Positions 35,529 through 43,382 of a stretch of 64,000 nt of DNA are shown here, one piece after another. The stretch covers positions 44,703 to 108,702 of the forward strand of contig SFEL01000005.1 of the NCBI GenBank assembly GCA_004557245.1, written 5' to 3'. Positions within the stretch are counted from its first letter, which is position 1; every line of letters begins with the position of its first letter. The notes beneath the pieces were generated by a model. That model saw nothing but the letters and a program-made list of their open reading frames with translations, ran no database searches and had not been told where the DNA came from. The DNA comes from Clostridiales bacterium (GTDB lineage Bacteria; Bacillota; Clostridia; Christensenellales; CAG-138). Position numbers and translations under genes: made by a program.

Positions 35529-36366
35529 TGGTATTTTCCGCAGCCTCCACTGTGTTTTGCATAAGCATGGCAATGGTCATGGGGCCAACTCCTCCCGGCA
35601 CCGGGGTTATATATCCTGCTATCTTTTCTACCGGCTCGAAGTCCACATCACCGCACCACTTGCCGTCGATTTTATTCTGGCCCACGTCTATCACTACGGC
35701 CCCGGGCTTTACCATGTCTGCCGTGATAAGCCTTGGTCTGCCGGCAGCGCATATTAGTATATCGGCCTCTTTGGTGATGCTGCCCAGATCCGCCGTCCTG
35801 GAGTGGCATACCGTCACAGTTGCGTCGCTGTTGAGCATAAGAAGGGCGGCGGGCTTGCCAACCAGACTGCTTCGGCCCACCACGGTGCAGCGCTTGCCGG
35901 ATACGTCTATACCGGTGCTCTTTACCAAGTGCAGTATGCCCTTGGGCGTGCAGGGTATGAAGCCTCTGCTTCCCGTCATGAGCGCGCCTGCGTTTACAGC
36001 GTGGAGGCCATCCACATCCTTATCGGGAGAGATGCATGACAGCACCCGTTGCTTGTCCATATGCTTTGGCAGTGGCAGCTGGACCAATATCCCGTGTACA
36101 GTGTCGTCGACATTCAGCTTTTTTATAAGCTCCGTAACCTGAGCTTCCGCCACACTTCCATCGAGATGGTATTCTTCAGTCTCTATGCCGTTTTCCCTGG
36201 CACGCTTTTCTTTAGAGTTGACGTATAACCTGGATGCAGGGTCATCTCCCACAAGTACCACCGCGAGCTTAGGTATCACGCCCTTGCTGCGCAGTTCCCG
36301 TACCCTGAGGTTTATATTATCATATATGCTTTTAGCTATTGCTTTCCCGTCTATCAGCTTTGCCAT
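35518..36366 (-). CDS. folD: Bifunctional methylenetetrahydrofolate dehydrogenase/cyclohydrolase
   Basis: FolD oxidises 5,10-methylene-THF to 10-formyl-THF with NADP. The 282-residue protein has the Lys of the active site in YVNSKEKRARENGI, GILVQLPLPKH, the Rossmann segment VVGRSSLVGKPAALLM and the C-terminal PVPGGVGPMTIAMLMQNT. It lies between nusB and xseA, as in many Firmicutes. Confidence 0.97.
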   Translation of the reverse strand: MAKLIDGKAIAKSIYDNINLRVRELRSKGVIPKLAVVLVGDDPASRLYVNSKEKRARENGIETEEYHLDGSVAEAQVTELIKKLNVDDTVHGILVQLPLPKHMDKQRVLSCISPDKDVDGLHAVNAGALMTGSRGFIPCTPKGILHLVKSTGIDVSGKRCTVVGRSSLVGKPAALLMLNSDATVTVCHSRTADLGSITKEADILICAAGRPRLITADMVKPGAVVIDVGQNKIDGKWCGDVDFEPVEKIAGYITPVPGGVGPMTIAMLMQNTVEAAENTIVG

Positions 36367-36497
36367 CTGCCCTCCGTATGTCGCTTTTGCTTATTTCTTA
36401 TATGATACCCTAAAAGCGGCCCTTTTTCCAGCAATAAAGCACCGTCTGCAATACCGCAAACGATGCCTTGCGTAAGCTTTTTTGTTTTCCATAAGGC

Positions 36498-36917
36498 CTA
36501 TGCCTGTGGTTCGCCCTCTATTCGCTTCGCAAAGGTGCCCAGCATGCCGTTTATGTAAGCTGAGGAGCGGTCACCGCCAAACTGCTTTGCGAGTTCTACC
36601 GCTTCGTTTATGGATACGCCGCAGGGTATATCTTCCCTGTACAGCATCTCATAGATCGCTACCCGAAGCACACAAAGATCCACCTTGGGCATACGCTCTA
36701 TGCGCCATCCGATAGACAGCTCGTTGATAATGTCGTCTATCTCGGCTTCATGCTCCTGTATGCCCTTTAATACCTGCTCGGAGTAGATTATGTCCTCCTC
36801 CATAGGCTTCTCGGTGATGCCGGACTTGTCCAACACGTCCTCATAGGTTTCCTCTCCTCCGAAAAGGCTTGCGAAAGCAAGCTTCATGGCGACCTCACGG
36901 GCGGTTTTTCTGCTCAT
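36498..36917 (-). CDS. nusB: Transcription antitermination factor NusB
   Basis: The 139-residue all-helical protein has the NusB start TAREVAMKLAFA and the conserved end INEAVELAKQFGGDRSSAYINGMLG. It binds boxA RNA with NusE for rRNA antitermination. It follows the Asp23-AmaP-DUF2273 genes, a common Firmicute order. Confidence 0.95.
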   Translation of the reverse strand: MSRKTAREVAMKLAFASLFGGEETYEDVLDKSGITEKPMEEDIIYSEQVLKGIQEHEAEIDDIINELSIGWRIERMPKVDLCVLRVAIYEMLYREDIPCGVSINEAVELAKQFGGDRSSAYINGMLGTFAKRIEGEPQA

Positions 36918-36938
36918 TTGTAAAAGTACCTCTTGACG

Positions 36939-37157
36939 TTAATTTTTTCTGAATAAACGGCTCCAAGCCTCTTGAAGGCTTTCCTTGCCGCCCTTATCCA
37001 GTATGCAGCCGACGAAATAGCACAAGGCTGTAATGGCGGTCAGCAGCAGCGTACGCCAGAAGCCTATGGTGAATATCAGCACAGCCAGCAGTATTCCGCC
37101 TGCAATGCCTATTACGCGCCATTTATATTCCTTTAAAAATTGCCTGAATTCGTCCAT
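36939..37157 (-). CDS. DUF2273 small membrane protein
   Basis: This 72-residue protein has two membrane helices (about 14-30 and 34-51) and a basic C-terminus. DUF2273 proteins accompany Asp23 and AmaP in a membrane-linked envelope-stress cluster and have no proven function. The ends of the protein (RWRVIGIAGG-like start and LFRKN finish) fit the family. Confidence 0.8.
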   Translation of the reverse strand: MDEFRQFLKEYKWRVIGIAGGILLAVLIFTIGFWRTLLLTAITALCYFVGCILDKGGKESLQEAWSRLFRKN

Positions 37158-37183
37158 CGTATGTTCCTCTGTTTTTAGGGGGA

Positions 37184-37744
37184 TCAGGCTTCAGCCTTCT
37201 TCTCGGGCTCAGTTGAGACAAGAATGCTAACGTCGCTCACCTGTATGCCGGTAATTGTCTGTATGTAATCTATAAGGCTGGTCCTGAGGGCTTCTGTAGT
37301 CTCGGGAATATTGGCTTCCTCTGCTATTACAACTCTCAGGTCGATCTTGAGCTTGTTTTCGACCACTGCAATGCGGCTGTCGCACTTTTTGACATTGCCG
37401 TTCGCAGTAGCGCAATGACGCTTGACCATATCGTCTATGGCCGCGAGGGTTATGCTGGAGATACCCATCTCGTTCTGGGAGATAACAGCTGAGGCGGGTG
37501 CCTGATTCTTGGGCGCCCTACGGTTGAAGCCTATAATGAGTACTATAGCGATAAGGCAGAGCAGCAATCCGACACCGGCGGTTATCCAGCCGTTTATGGC
37601 GGAAGCGTAGGGCAGCGCGGCTATGGCGTTTACAGTGTCAGCCGTTATGAAGTTAAGCGCAACGCCTATAAAGCACAGGCCCAGCGCAAACAGCACCAGC
37701 ATTACCAGCACCAGCAGTATCCTGTAGAGTACCTTTGGTTTCAT
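37184..37744 (-). CDS. amaP: AmaP-like alkaline-shock membrane anchor protein
   Basis: Two N-terminal membrane helices (about 9-30 and 52-73) are followed by a cytoplasmic domain related to Asp23 (about 92-180). In Staphylococcus AmaP anchors Asp23 at the membrane. The gene is between the Asp23 gene and the DUF2273 gene. A 186-residue length is normal. Confidence 0.88.
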   Translation of the reverse strand: MKPKVLYRILLVLVMLVLFALGLCFIGVALNFITADTVNAIAALPYASAINGWITAGVGLLLCLIAIVLIIGFNRRAPKNQAPASAVISQNEMGISSITLAAIDDMVKRHCATANGNVKKCDSRIAVVENKLKIDLRVVIAEEANIPETTEALRTSLIDYIQTITGIQVSDVSILVSTEPEKKAEA

Positions 37745-37792
37745 AATTTGATACCTCTGTATTAATTTAGCTTTAAGTGATGGAAGGCTTTA

Positions 37793-38224
37793 TCAGCATT
37801 CCTTTTCTTCTTCAGTCTCTGCGGGAGCGGGGACAGCCGCCTTCTTTTCAGGCTTCTCGAAAGCTATTGCCTGCACGAATACGTTTACGGCCGTCACATT
37901 CAGTCCCGTCATATTCTCGATGGTGCTCTTTATCTTGCGCTGCAGATTGGTAGATACCTCGTGAATCTTAAATCCGTATTTGATTATGGCGCTTATGTCT
38001 ATTGTGGCGGTATTGTCGTTGATGTCTACTTTTACGCCCTTAGTCATGCTCTTCTTGTTGAGCATGCCGGTAATGCCTTCTACTACCGTTCCGCCCAGGC
38101 TGTCTACACCCTCAACCTCGTTTGCCGCAAGGCTGGCTATTGTAGCTATCACATCAGGCGCGAAGGTTATCTTGCCGCCCTGTATATCCATTGCTTCCAT
38201 GGAAATGCTCTCTTCAGTTGCCAT
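37793..38224 (-). CDS. Asp23/Gls24 family envelope-stress protein
   Basis: The 143-residue protein has the Asp23 pattern: GKITFAPDVIATIASLAANEVEGV, then ISAIIKYGFKIHEVSTNLQRKI and a final VNVFVQAI. A Pro/Ala/Glu tail ends in Cys. The ATG at 38224 follows AAGGAGG by 8 bases, much better than an in-frame start six codons upstream. First gene of the Asp23-AmaP-DUF2273 group. Confidence 0.92.
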   Translation of the reverse strand: MATEESISMEAMDIQGGKITFAPDVIATIASLAANEVEGVDSLGGTVVEGITGMLNKKSMTKGVKVDINDNTATIDISAIIKYGFKIHEVSTNLQRKIKSTIENMTGLNVTAVNVFVQAIAFEKPEKKAAVPAPAETEEEKEC

Positions 38225-38324
38225 TATGCATGCCTCCTTCAAGTATTTGCCTTATTATTATAACAGGTTTTGCCTTTTCTGCATAGATAATGATCAGGAT
38301 TTTGCAGTTTAGTCACGAATTTGC

Positions 38325-38834
38325 CTATTTGCCCGTCATCACCTTTATGTTTTCTGCAGGTTCCCCCGTTTCTTTCTTTGTTATTTCGAGTATCTGAGCC
38401 ACCTGTTTGTCGCTCAGCTCGTCTGCCTTTACCACTACGTTGACCGTTCCTGCGTGGAATGTCACCGCCGCGTCCTCAAAGCCCTTTGCCTTGATCAGGC
38501 TCTCTACAGTAAACTCCTTTTCCATGTTTTCCACCAACGTGAGCTTCTGCCCCTGTGCGTCCGCAAGCGTCTCATCGTCGCTTGCAGAGGCTGCTATTAC
38601 CTCGTCCAGATACTCCATTTCGAGCTTACGCACCTGCTCCCGATCGTCCCGGAATGTGGCAAAATAGTCCCCGGGCACGTACTCCGCCTCCTGTGCTTCC
38701 TCTGCGGGCTGAAACGCCTCGCCCTCGCCGGACTCAGTCTTTGCGGCGTTTGTCTTCAGGTTGAGCAAAAACGCCCCTACGAACAAAACAGCCACCACCA
38801 TCAGCACCAGATACTTCTTGACAAATCTTACCAT
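38325..38834 (-). CDS. spoIIIAH: Stage III sporulation protein AH
   Basis: The 169-residue protein has one N-terminal membrane helix (about 8-25), a charged linker and a C-terminal YscJ/FliF-like ring domain (about 95-169). SpoIIIAH in the mother cell pairs with SpoIIQ in the forespore to build the channel across the intermembrane space. Last gene of the spoIIIA operon. No spoIIQ is in this window. Confidence 0.9.
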   Translation of the reverse strand: MVRFVKKYLVLMVVAVLFVGAFLLNLKTNAAKTESGEGEAFQPAEEAQEAEYVPGDYFATFRDDREQVRKLEMEYLDEVIAASASDDETLADAQGQKLTLVENMEKEFTVESLIKAKGFEDAAVTFHAGTVNVVVKADELSDKQVAQILEITKKETGEPAENIKVMTGK

Positions 38835-38838
38835 TATT

Positions 38839-39399
38839 TCATTCCTCCGTTCCGTTTATTCCCATTTCAAGCACCTCGACTCTGGAGGCTTCCACGCCCA
38901 GCACTGCCTGCACCGCCGACTGGAGCTTCATTCTTACCGATATGTCGGCTGCGCCCTGAGCCACGACTATCACGCCTCTTACCGTAGGCTGCCTCTCCAT
39001 AAGTACCACGGCCTCGTTTTCGCCGTTCTGGTATACCGTTACGGGGCTTAATGATTCCGTCCGGTTCTCACCTTCGCCATTATAGGTGCTGCTTTGGGTG
39101 ATATCGGTATTCATCGCCGGAATCTTCTCCTTGCCCGTCTCGTAGGTTATCATTACTTTTACCTTTCCCGCGCCCCTCACGCAGCTCAGCGTATCCATGA
39201 GTCTCTGCTCAAGGTCGTCCTGCTGAACCGTCTCAGTATCCTTTGCCTCCTCCTTTTGCTTTTTCCCTCCGTATGCTGGCAGGCAGAGCAGCAGGCAAAG
39301 CGCCCCCAGGCCGCAGTACACGGCTATTTCCAGCCGCTTATCTGCTTTTAGCCTGTCTACAAAGCTGTCCAGCAGCTTCTTCGCCCTGTTATCTTCCAT
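38839..39399 (-). CDS. spoIIIAG: Stage III sporulation protein AG
   Basis: One membrane helix (about 23-43) and a ring-building domain (about 60-180) with DLEQRLMDTLSCVRGAGKVKVMITYE and QPTVRGVIVVAQGA mark SpoIIIAG, the protein that forms the large ring of the SpoIIIA-SpoIIQ channel. It starts inside the end of spoIIIAF (11-base overlap). Confidence 0.92.
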   Translation of the reverse strand: MEDNRAKKLLDSFVDRLKADKRLEIAVYCGLGALCLLLCLPAYGGKKQKEEAKDTETVQQDDLEQRLMDTLSCVRGAGKVKVMITYETGKEKIPAMNTDITQSSTYNGEGENRTESLSPVTVYQNGENEAVVLMERQPTVRGVIVVAQGAADISVRMKLQSAVQAVLGVEASRVEVLEMGINGTEE

Positions 39400-39577
39400 T
39401 GGGCAGCACTCCCGTTATTATTCTTATGACAGCCGTAAGGGCAACTATGTCCAACGCTTTTCTGGCGCTCCTCTGCATGCCTCCCTCAGGTATGGCGCAC
39501 TTCAATATGTATGCCCCGCATGCTATACCCACCAGCTGCACGCATGCAGAGTTAAGAATGCTTATCATTTCCGTCAT
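39389..39577 (-). CDS. spoIIIAF: Miniature SpoIIIAF (membrane part only)
   Basis: The frame codes for only 62 residues: two membrane helices (about 7-24 and 38-56) separated by PEGGMQRSARKA, which matches the turn after the first helix of SpoIIIAF. The usual protein is about 150-200 residues with a soluble ring-like domain after the second helix; that domain is absent here. The stop lies inside the spoIIIAG start and the next frame shows no leftover of the missing domain, so this is a real shortening, not a frameshift. ATG at 39577 is 1 base past the spoIIIAE stop. Confidence 0.72.
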   Translation of the reverse strand: MTEMISILNSACVQLVGIACGAYILKCAIPEGGMQRSARKALDIVALTAVIRIITGVLPNGR

Positions 39578-39578
39578 T

Positions 39579-40709
39579 TTATCCCACCCCCGAAGCCAGC
39601 AGCGCCGCCGCAACGGCCAGCATATTCATTAGCACCGCTATTGCGCTTACAGCAAACATATACGTGCAGCTGTCAGCCGCCGCCGTAAGCATAGCGGATA
39701 TTCTCCCATCGTCCGCCACGGCGCATATGGCGGCGGTTATCCTCATGCTTATGACCGAACACAGCATTCGTATGCCGGGAGCTGTAAAGTACAAAAGCAA
39801 CAGCAGCAGCGCCACTGTACCCGCCGCGTTCTTCAGCACAATCGCCCCGGCCCTCAGCCCTTCATATGTGCCGGATATCACTCCGCCCACTACAGGTACG
39901 GATTTATCGAAGGCGTATTTCAGCGCCTTCACCCCCGCGCTGTCCAGTCCCGCTGCATTCAGGCTCTTTATGCTTACGCTGCCAAGAAAGAAGGTGAACG
40001 TCAGCCCCATGCCCCATTTCAAAAGGCTCTTTATCAGCCCAGCCATTGCCTTGAGCTGCTTGTTCTCGCTCACCGTACCCGCTGTGGACAGTGCGCACAT
40101 CATCAGGATGAACGGCATGAAGGTGCTTCGAAACGCCCCCGTCATGCCGCTGCAAAGCAGTACGGAGGTAGGCTGCACGGCTGATACGGCGCTGCCGCCG
40201 GCTGCCGCTATCATTACCATAAGCGCCGGAGATATCATCTCACCAAGCTGGGATACCCCGTCTATCAACTTCTGTGCTTCCTTCATCTGTGCGCACACGC
40301 ATGCGGCGGCAACGGATATGCAAAGCCCGGTAAGGCAGAAGCTCAGCATCTCGCCAACGCCCTTTTGTGTTCCTACTGCCGCCCCGGCTGCCGCAGAAAA
40401 GAACGCCGTGGCTATTATGCCAAGCATGCCCTTTACTCTCTCCGCGAGCTTCTCTTTAAAGAGCTCTTGGATCCTTCCCATATCGAGCAGTCCGTCCAGG
40501 TCTCCGCCCTTTATCCGCCCTATTACGTCCGATACCGATGCGCCGCCGGCAGCCCCGCCGGTTTCCACCTGTATCTCACGCCATATATCCTCCCAGCCCG
40601 ATATGTCGTATTCCACCGCCGGTATGGATATTTCTTCGGCCCTCGCTATACATGGGGGCAGCAGCAACGCCCCAAGCAGCAACAGCCCTACCAGCTTACA
40701 AGACCGCAT
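39579..40709 (-). CDS. spoIIIAE: Stage III sporulation protein AE
   Basis: A signal peptide (about 1-24) leads a 376-residue polytopic membrane protein with seven or more helices and conserved QPTSVLLCSGMTGAF and GGVISGTYEGLRAGA segments. SpoIIIAE is a mother-cell membrane component of the SpoIIIA secretion-like complex. Its start overlaps spoIIIAD by 22 bases. Confidence 0.94.
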   Translation of the reverse strand: MRSCKLVGLLLLGALLLPPCIARAEEISIPAVEYDISGWEDIWREIQVETGGAAGGASVSDVIGRIKGGDLDGLLDMGRIQELFKEKLAERVKGMLGIIATAFFSAAAGAAVGTQKGVGEMLSFCLTGLCISVAAACVCAQMKEAQKLIDGVSQLGEMISPALMVMIAAAGGSAVSAVQPTSVLLCSGMTGAFRSTFMPFILMMCALSTAGTVSENKQLKAMAGLIKSLLKWGMGLTFTFFLGSVSIKSLNAAGLDSAGVKALKYAFDKSVPVVGGVISGTYEGLRAGAIVLKNAAGTVALLLLLLYFTAPGIRMLCSVISMRITAAICAVADDGRISAMLTAAADSCTYMFAVSAIAVLMNMLAVAAALLASGVG

Positions 40710-41083
40710 ATCGCCTCCACGGCTGAAAATACCATAGGCAGCGCCGCAAGGAGCATCATGAGCCGTCCTGCGAGCTCTATGCGGGAGGCCACGGCGCTTT
40801 CCCCCGCGTCACGGCATATGTCCGCCGAAAACTGCGCCGTATATGCTATGCCGGTTATCTTTACCACTGCCGCTATTCCGGCTCCATCCACCGAGTAATT
40901 CTGCATGAATTCTTCCGCCCGCTGCTTTACCTCCCCGGCTATGGCTATCGTCGCCGCCAGCAGAACTATGCCTGTAACGATGGACACCTGCAATGCAAGT
41001 TCCGGCCGCTGGTTTTTCAGCACCAGCGCTATGCTCACGGCTATCACCGCCACTCCTCCCAGCCTCAGCATCTCTTCGCCCAT
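40688..41083 (-). CDS. spoIIIAD: Stage III sporulation protein AD
   Basis: The protein (131 residues from the ATG) has four membrane helices and the family segment AAVVKITGIAYTAQFSADICRDAGESAVA. ATG at 41083 is listed; a GTG two codons upstream overlaps the spoIIIAC stop and is equally possible because no clear ribosome-binding site is present, which points to translational coupling. Confidence 0.94.
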   Translation of the reverse strand: MGEEMLRLGGVAVIAVSIALVLKNQRPELALQVSIVTGIVLLAATIAIAGEVKQRAEEFMQNYSVDGAGIAAVVKITGIAYTAQFSADICRDAGESAVASRIELAGRLMMLLAALPMVFSAVEAICGLVSW

Positions 41084-41085
41084 GG

Positions 41086-41289
41086 TCACAGCCCGAATAT
41101 GCGCTTAACCTGATCAAGCAGTGTGCTTATCTCGCCCACTACAAGGCTTAGCGTAATAACCAGCCCCGCAAGCGCCGCCAGCATTGCTATGTCGTCCCTG
41201 CCTGTCTGCTTCAAAAGCTGGCATATTATTGCCACCAGTATGCCTATGCCCGCTATCCTAAGTACAATATCTATCCCCATATACTTCAC
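41086..41289 (-). CDS. spoIIIAC: Stage III sporulation protein AC
   Basis: The 67-residue protein has two membrane helices and the typical text IAGIGILVAIICQLLKQTGRDD followed by an LVGEISTLLDQVKRIFGL end. It belongs to the SpoIIIA complex in the mother-cell membrane around the forespore. It lies 1 base after spoIIIAB. Confidence 0.95.
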   Translation of the reverse strand: MKYMGIDIVLRIAGIGILVAIICQLLKQTGRDDIAMLAALAGLVITLSLVVGEISTLLDQVKRIFGL

Positions 41290-41290
41290 C

Positions 41291-41788
41291 TCATATCAGA
41301 AGCAGTGCCGCCCCTATACCCATAAGCACGCCTACCTTAGTGAACATGCCGCCCTTTGCAGCAGCCTCCCTGTCAAGCTCCTCTCCCCTTGAGAACGCCT
41401 CCTCATAAGCCCTCTGTGCGGCGTTCAGCTGCGGCTCAGAGGGGCTTATGCCAAGTCCGCTGCCGCAAAGAAGTATTATCTCCCTCTCTCTTTCTCCCAG
41501 TACGTTAAAGCCGCGCCACATTGCGGCCTCCCGCCACGCTTCCTCCGCCCGCTCACAGGTTCCGAGGCTTTCCCCCAGCAGCCTCCAGAAGCCCTCCAAC
41601 TCGCTGCCCTCAAAACAGAGCACCATGTTGCGAAGCTCTCGCGGCCTGTGCTTTATCTCGCGGCAAAGCCTCTGTATATCAGTCCCGAAGGCCCGCATTA
41701 TCATAGCGCGAATCCTCAGAGCTCTGCTCTTTGAGTATCCCCAAAGGCTGAACAGGCACAGTACCGCAACACAGGCTATACTTCTCAT
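41291..41788 (-). CDS. spoIIIAB: Stage III sporulation protein AB
   Basis: A short N-terminal membrane segment, a helical cytoplasmic body with CREIKHRPRELRNMV and FSRGEELDREAAAKG, and a C-terminal membrane helix (KVGVLMGIGAALLLI) identify SpoIIIAB, which is related to GspF-like secretion proteins. The start overlaps the spoIIIAA stop by 4 bases. Confidence 0.92.
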   Translation of the reverse strand: MRSIACVAVLCLFSLWGYSKSRALRIRAMIMRAFGTDIQRLCREIKHRPRELRNMVLCFEGSELEGFWRLLGESLGTCERAEEAWREAAMWRGFNVLGEREREIILLCGSGLGISPSEPQLNAAQRAYEEAFSRGEELDREAAAKGGMFTKVGVLMGIGAALLLI

Positions 41789-42639
41789 GTCAGTTCCTCC
41801 GTAATGTCATATAACCGGCGTTCAGTTCCCTGCTTTTTCAAAAGCAGTACCTTATTAAATGCCCCCGCGGCTATTATCCCGGATATATCGCGCCGGCGCA
41901 TTATCTCCGCCGCGCTGCCCGCATGTGCGCTGGCTATCACCTTTATCCCGCAGCCCGAAGCATCCATGACTGCCTCGGCGTCCTCTGCGGTAGCTATCTC
42001 ATCTGTTATCAGCACCTGAGGCGACATGGCGCGTATCATGAGCTCCATGGCCCGGCACTTGGCGCAGCCTCCCATAACGTCGGTATTGTCCCCTACGTCA
42101 AGCCTTGGCACACCGTTTACCGACGCAGCTATCTCTCCCCGCTCGTCTGCAATGCCGATCTGCAAGCCCTGCGCTGAAAGCTGCCGCGCCGCGTCCCGCA
42201 ATACCGTGGTCTTTCCCGCTCCCGGTTCTGAAAGTATGAGTGCGGAAAGTACGCCGTCCCGGGTGGTTATCCTCTCCATAAGCCCGTCCGCCGCCCCTTT
42301 TATCTCCCGGGCGATACGTATATTGAAGCTTCCCGGCATGGATACGCTTCCGGAAGGGTTCAGCCTGCCGCAGATGCCTACTCGGGAACCGTCCTCCAGC
42401 GTCACATAGCCGCCGCGCAGCTCCTGCTCGTAGGCAAAGAGCGAATGGGCGCATACCAGTTCCAGCATGGTTTCGCACTCTTCTGCAGAAGCTATACGAT
42501 TCAGCAATATGCTTTGCGGCCCTCTCAGCAGCACCGGCCTGTTGGCCCGCACCCGTATCTCCTCTGTATCCGGCCTGAGTACCCCTTCTACGTCTTCCCG
42601 TATTCCCTTTGGCAGCACCGATAAGCTGCTCCTTTTCAT
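41785..42639 (-). CDS. spoIIIAA: Stage III sporulation protein AA (ATPase)
   Basis: SpoIIIAA is the secretion-type ATPase thought to power the SpoIIIA-SpoIIQ channel. The 284-residue protein has Walker A (EPGAGKTTVLRD), an arginine-containing DERGEIAAS segment and Walker B-like VLITDEI. An AGGAGG lies before the ATG at 42639. On the minus strand CATAGTTA about 40 bases upstream faintly resembles a sigma-E -10 box, but I could not find a matching -35. Confidence 0.94.
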   Translation of the reverse strand: MKRSSLSVLPKGIREDVEGVLRPDTEEIRVRANRPVLLRGPQSILLNRIASAEECETMLELVCAHSLFAYEQELRGGYVTLEDGSRVGICGRLNPSGSVSMPGSFNIRIAREIKGAADGLMERITTRDGVLSALILSEPGAGKTTVLRDAARQLSAQGLQIGIADERGEIAASVNGVPRLDVGDNTDVMGGCAKCRAMELMIRAMSPQVLITDEIATAEDAEAVMDASGCGIKVIASAHAGSAAEIMRRRDISGIIAAGAFNKVLLLKKQGTERRLYDITEELT

Positions 42640-42690
42640 CGCCTGTCCCTCCTGTTGCTATATAACTATGACAGTATTTCTTTCCATAAC

Positions 42691-42716
42691 ACAAAACCGT
42701 CCCTGTTAAGGACGGT
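42691..42716 (-). terminator. Intrinsic terminator ahead of the spoIIIA operon
   Basis: A 7-bp stem (ACCGTCC/GGACGGT, 7-base loop) is followed on the minus strand by TTTTGTG. It lies 20 bases after the stop of the unknown membrane protein gene and isolates spoIIIA transcription. Confidence 0.72.
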
Positions 42717-42737
42717 CGAATTATCTGTTATATTGAT

Positions 42738-43316
42738 TTATTTGGCGTCTGCACCGGCAACTGAGCACAAGCTGTGTATCCATATTATTACTATAGCCAT
42801 ACTCAGCGCGGCAAGCTGCGAGAACAGCACCTCCGGACCTATCTCAAGGCTGGAATAGCCTACGGACGCCATGTTTATAAAGCAGCCTACTACCCTGGAA
42901 AACACCGGTATCCCAGCCGCTATGCAGCAGGCGCAGCCCCGGCTCTCATTCAAAAGCACGGCGGACGTTCCAGCCATGAGCGCGCTGAAAAGGCCGTTAT
43001 CACTGCCATATACAAGGCCGCTGCGCTCAACGAGGGCGATCACCGCAGAAAACAGCACCAGAGCCGCAACCGCCCCTCCCTGATTCTCGCGATTCTCTTC
43101 CACGAGGAGCGCCGGCAGGAATATCATCACTGCAGCCCCTGCGTTTACCTTAAGCTCTACGCTAAGCGTCATATCAAATACAGAAAGCGCCAAGGCGCAC
43201 AGCAGCATGTACAGCAGCTCAAACATGCTCAGCCCTACTGCCCGGCATGGCGACTTCAGGACCCCCGTAACGGACAGTATTATCAGGCATATCGAAAAAA
43301 CTATATATTCAGGCAT
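42738..43316 (-). CDS. Unknown polytopic membrane protein next to spoIIIA
   Basis: I do not recognise a family. The 192-residue protein has about six hydrophobic segments and few charges; notable are a CACC cluster near residue 130 (RGCACCIAAGIP) and an acidic loop VEENRENQGG. It is flanked by hairpins on both sides, so it forms its own transcription unit. Its ribosome-binding sequence (GGGGAAG) is the 3' arm of the upstream hairpin, which would hide it. Nearness to spoIIIAA suggests, but does not prove, a sporulation role. Confidence 0.65.
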   Translation of the reverse strand: MPEYIVFSICLIILSVTGVLKSPCRAVGLSMFELLYMLLCALALSVFDMTLSVELKVNAGAAVMIFLPALLVEENRENQGGAVAALVLFSAVIALVERSGLVYGSDNGLFSALMAGTSAVLLNESRGCACCIAAGIPVFSRVVGCFINMASVGYSSLEIGPEVLFSQLAALSMAIVIIWIHSLCSVAGADAK

Positions 43317-43321
43317 ACAAA

Positions 43322-43369
43322 AACTTCCCCATAAATACTGCCTTTAGTTTGGCAGACTACGGGGAAGTT
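43322..43369 (-). promoter_or_regulatory. Hairpin that terminates pgeF and/or masks the next gene's ribosome-binding site
   Basis: On the minus strand a 9-bp outer stem (AACTTCCCC/GGGGAAGTT) encloses an internal loop and a 5-bp inner stem (CTGCC/GGCAG). The 3' arm is followed by TTTGTATG, the start codon of the unknown membrane protein. GGGGAAG in the arm is also the only ribosome-binding sequence. The short T run allows termination of the pgeF transcript. Confidence 0.6.
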
Positions 43370-43382
43370 GAAAGCAAGCAAT

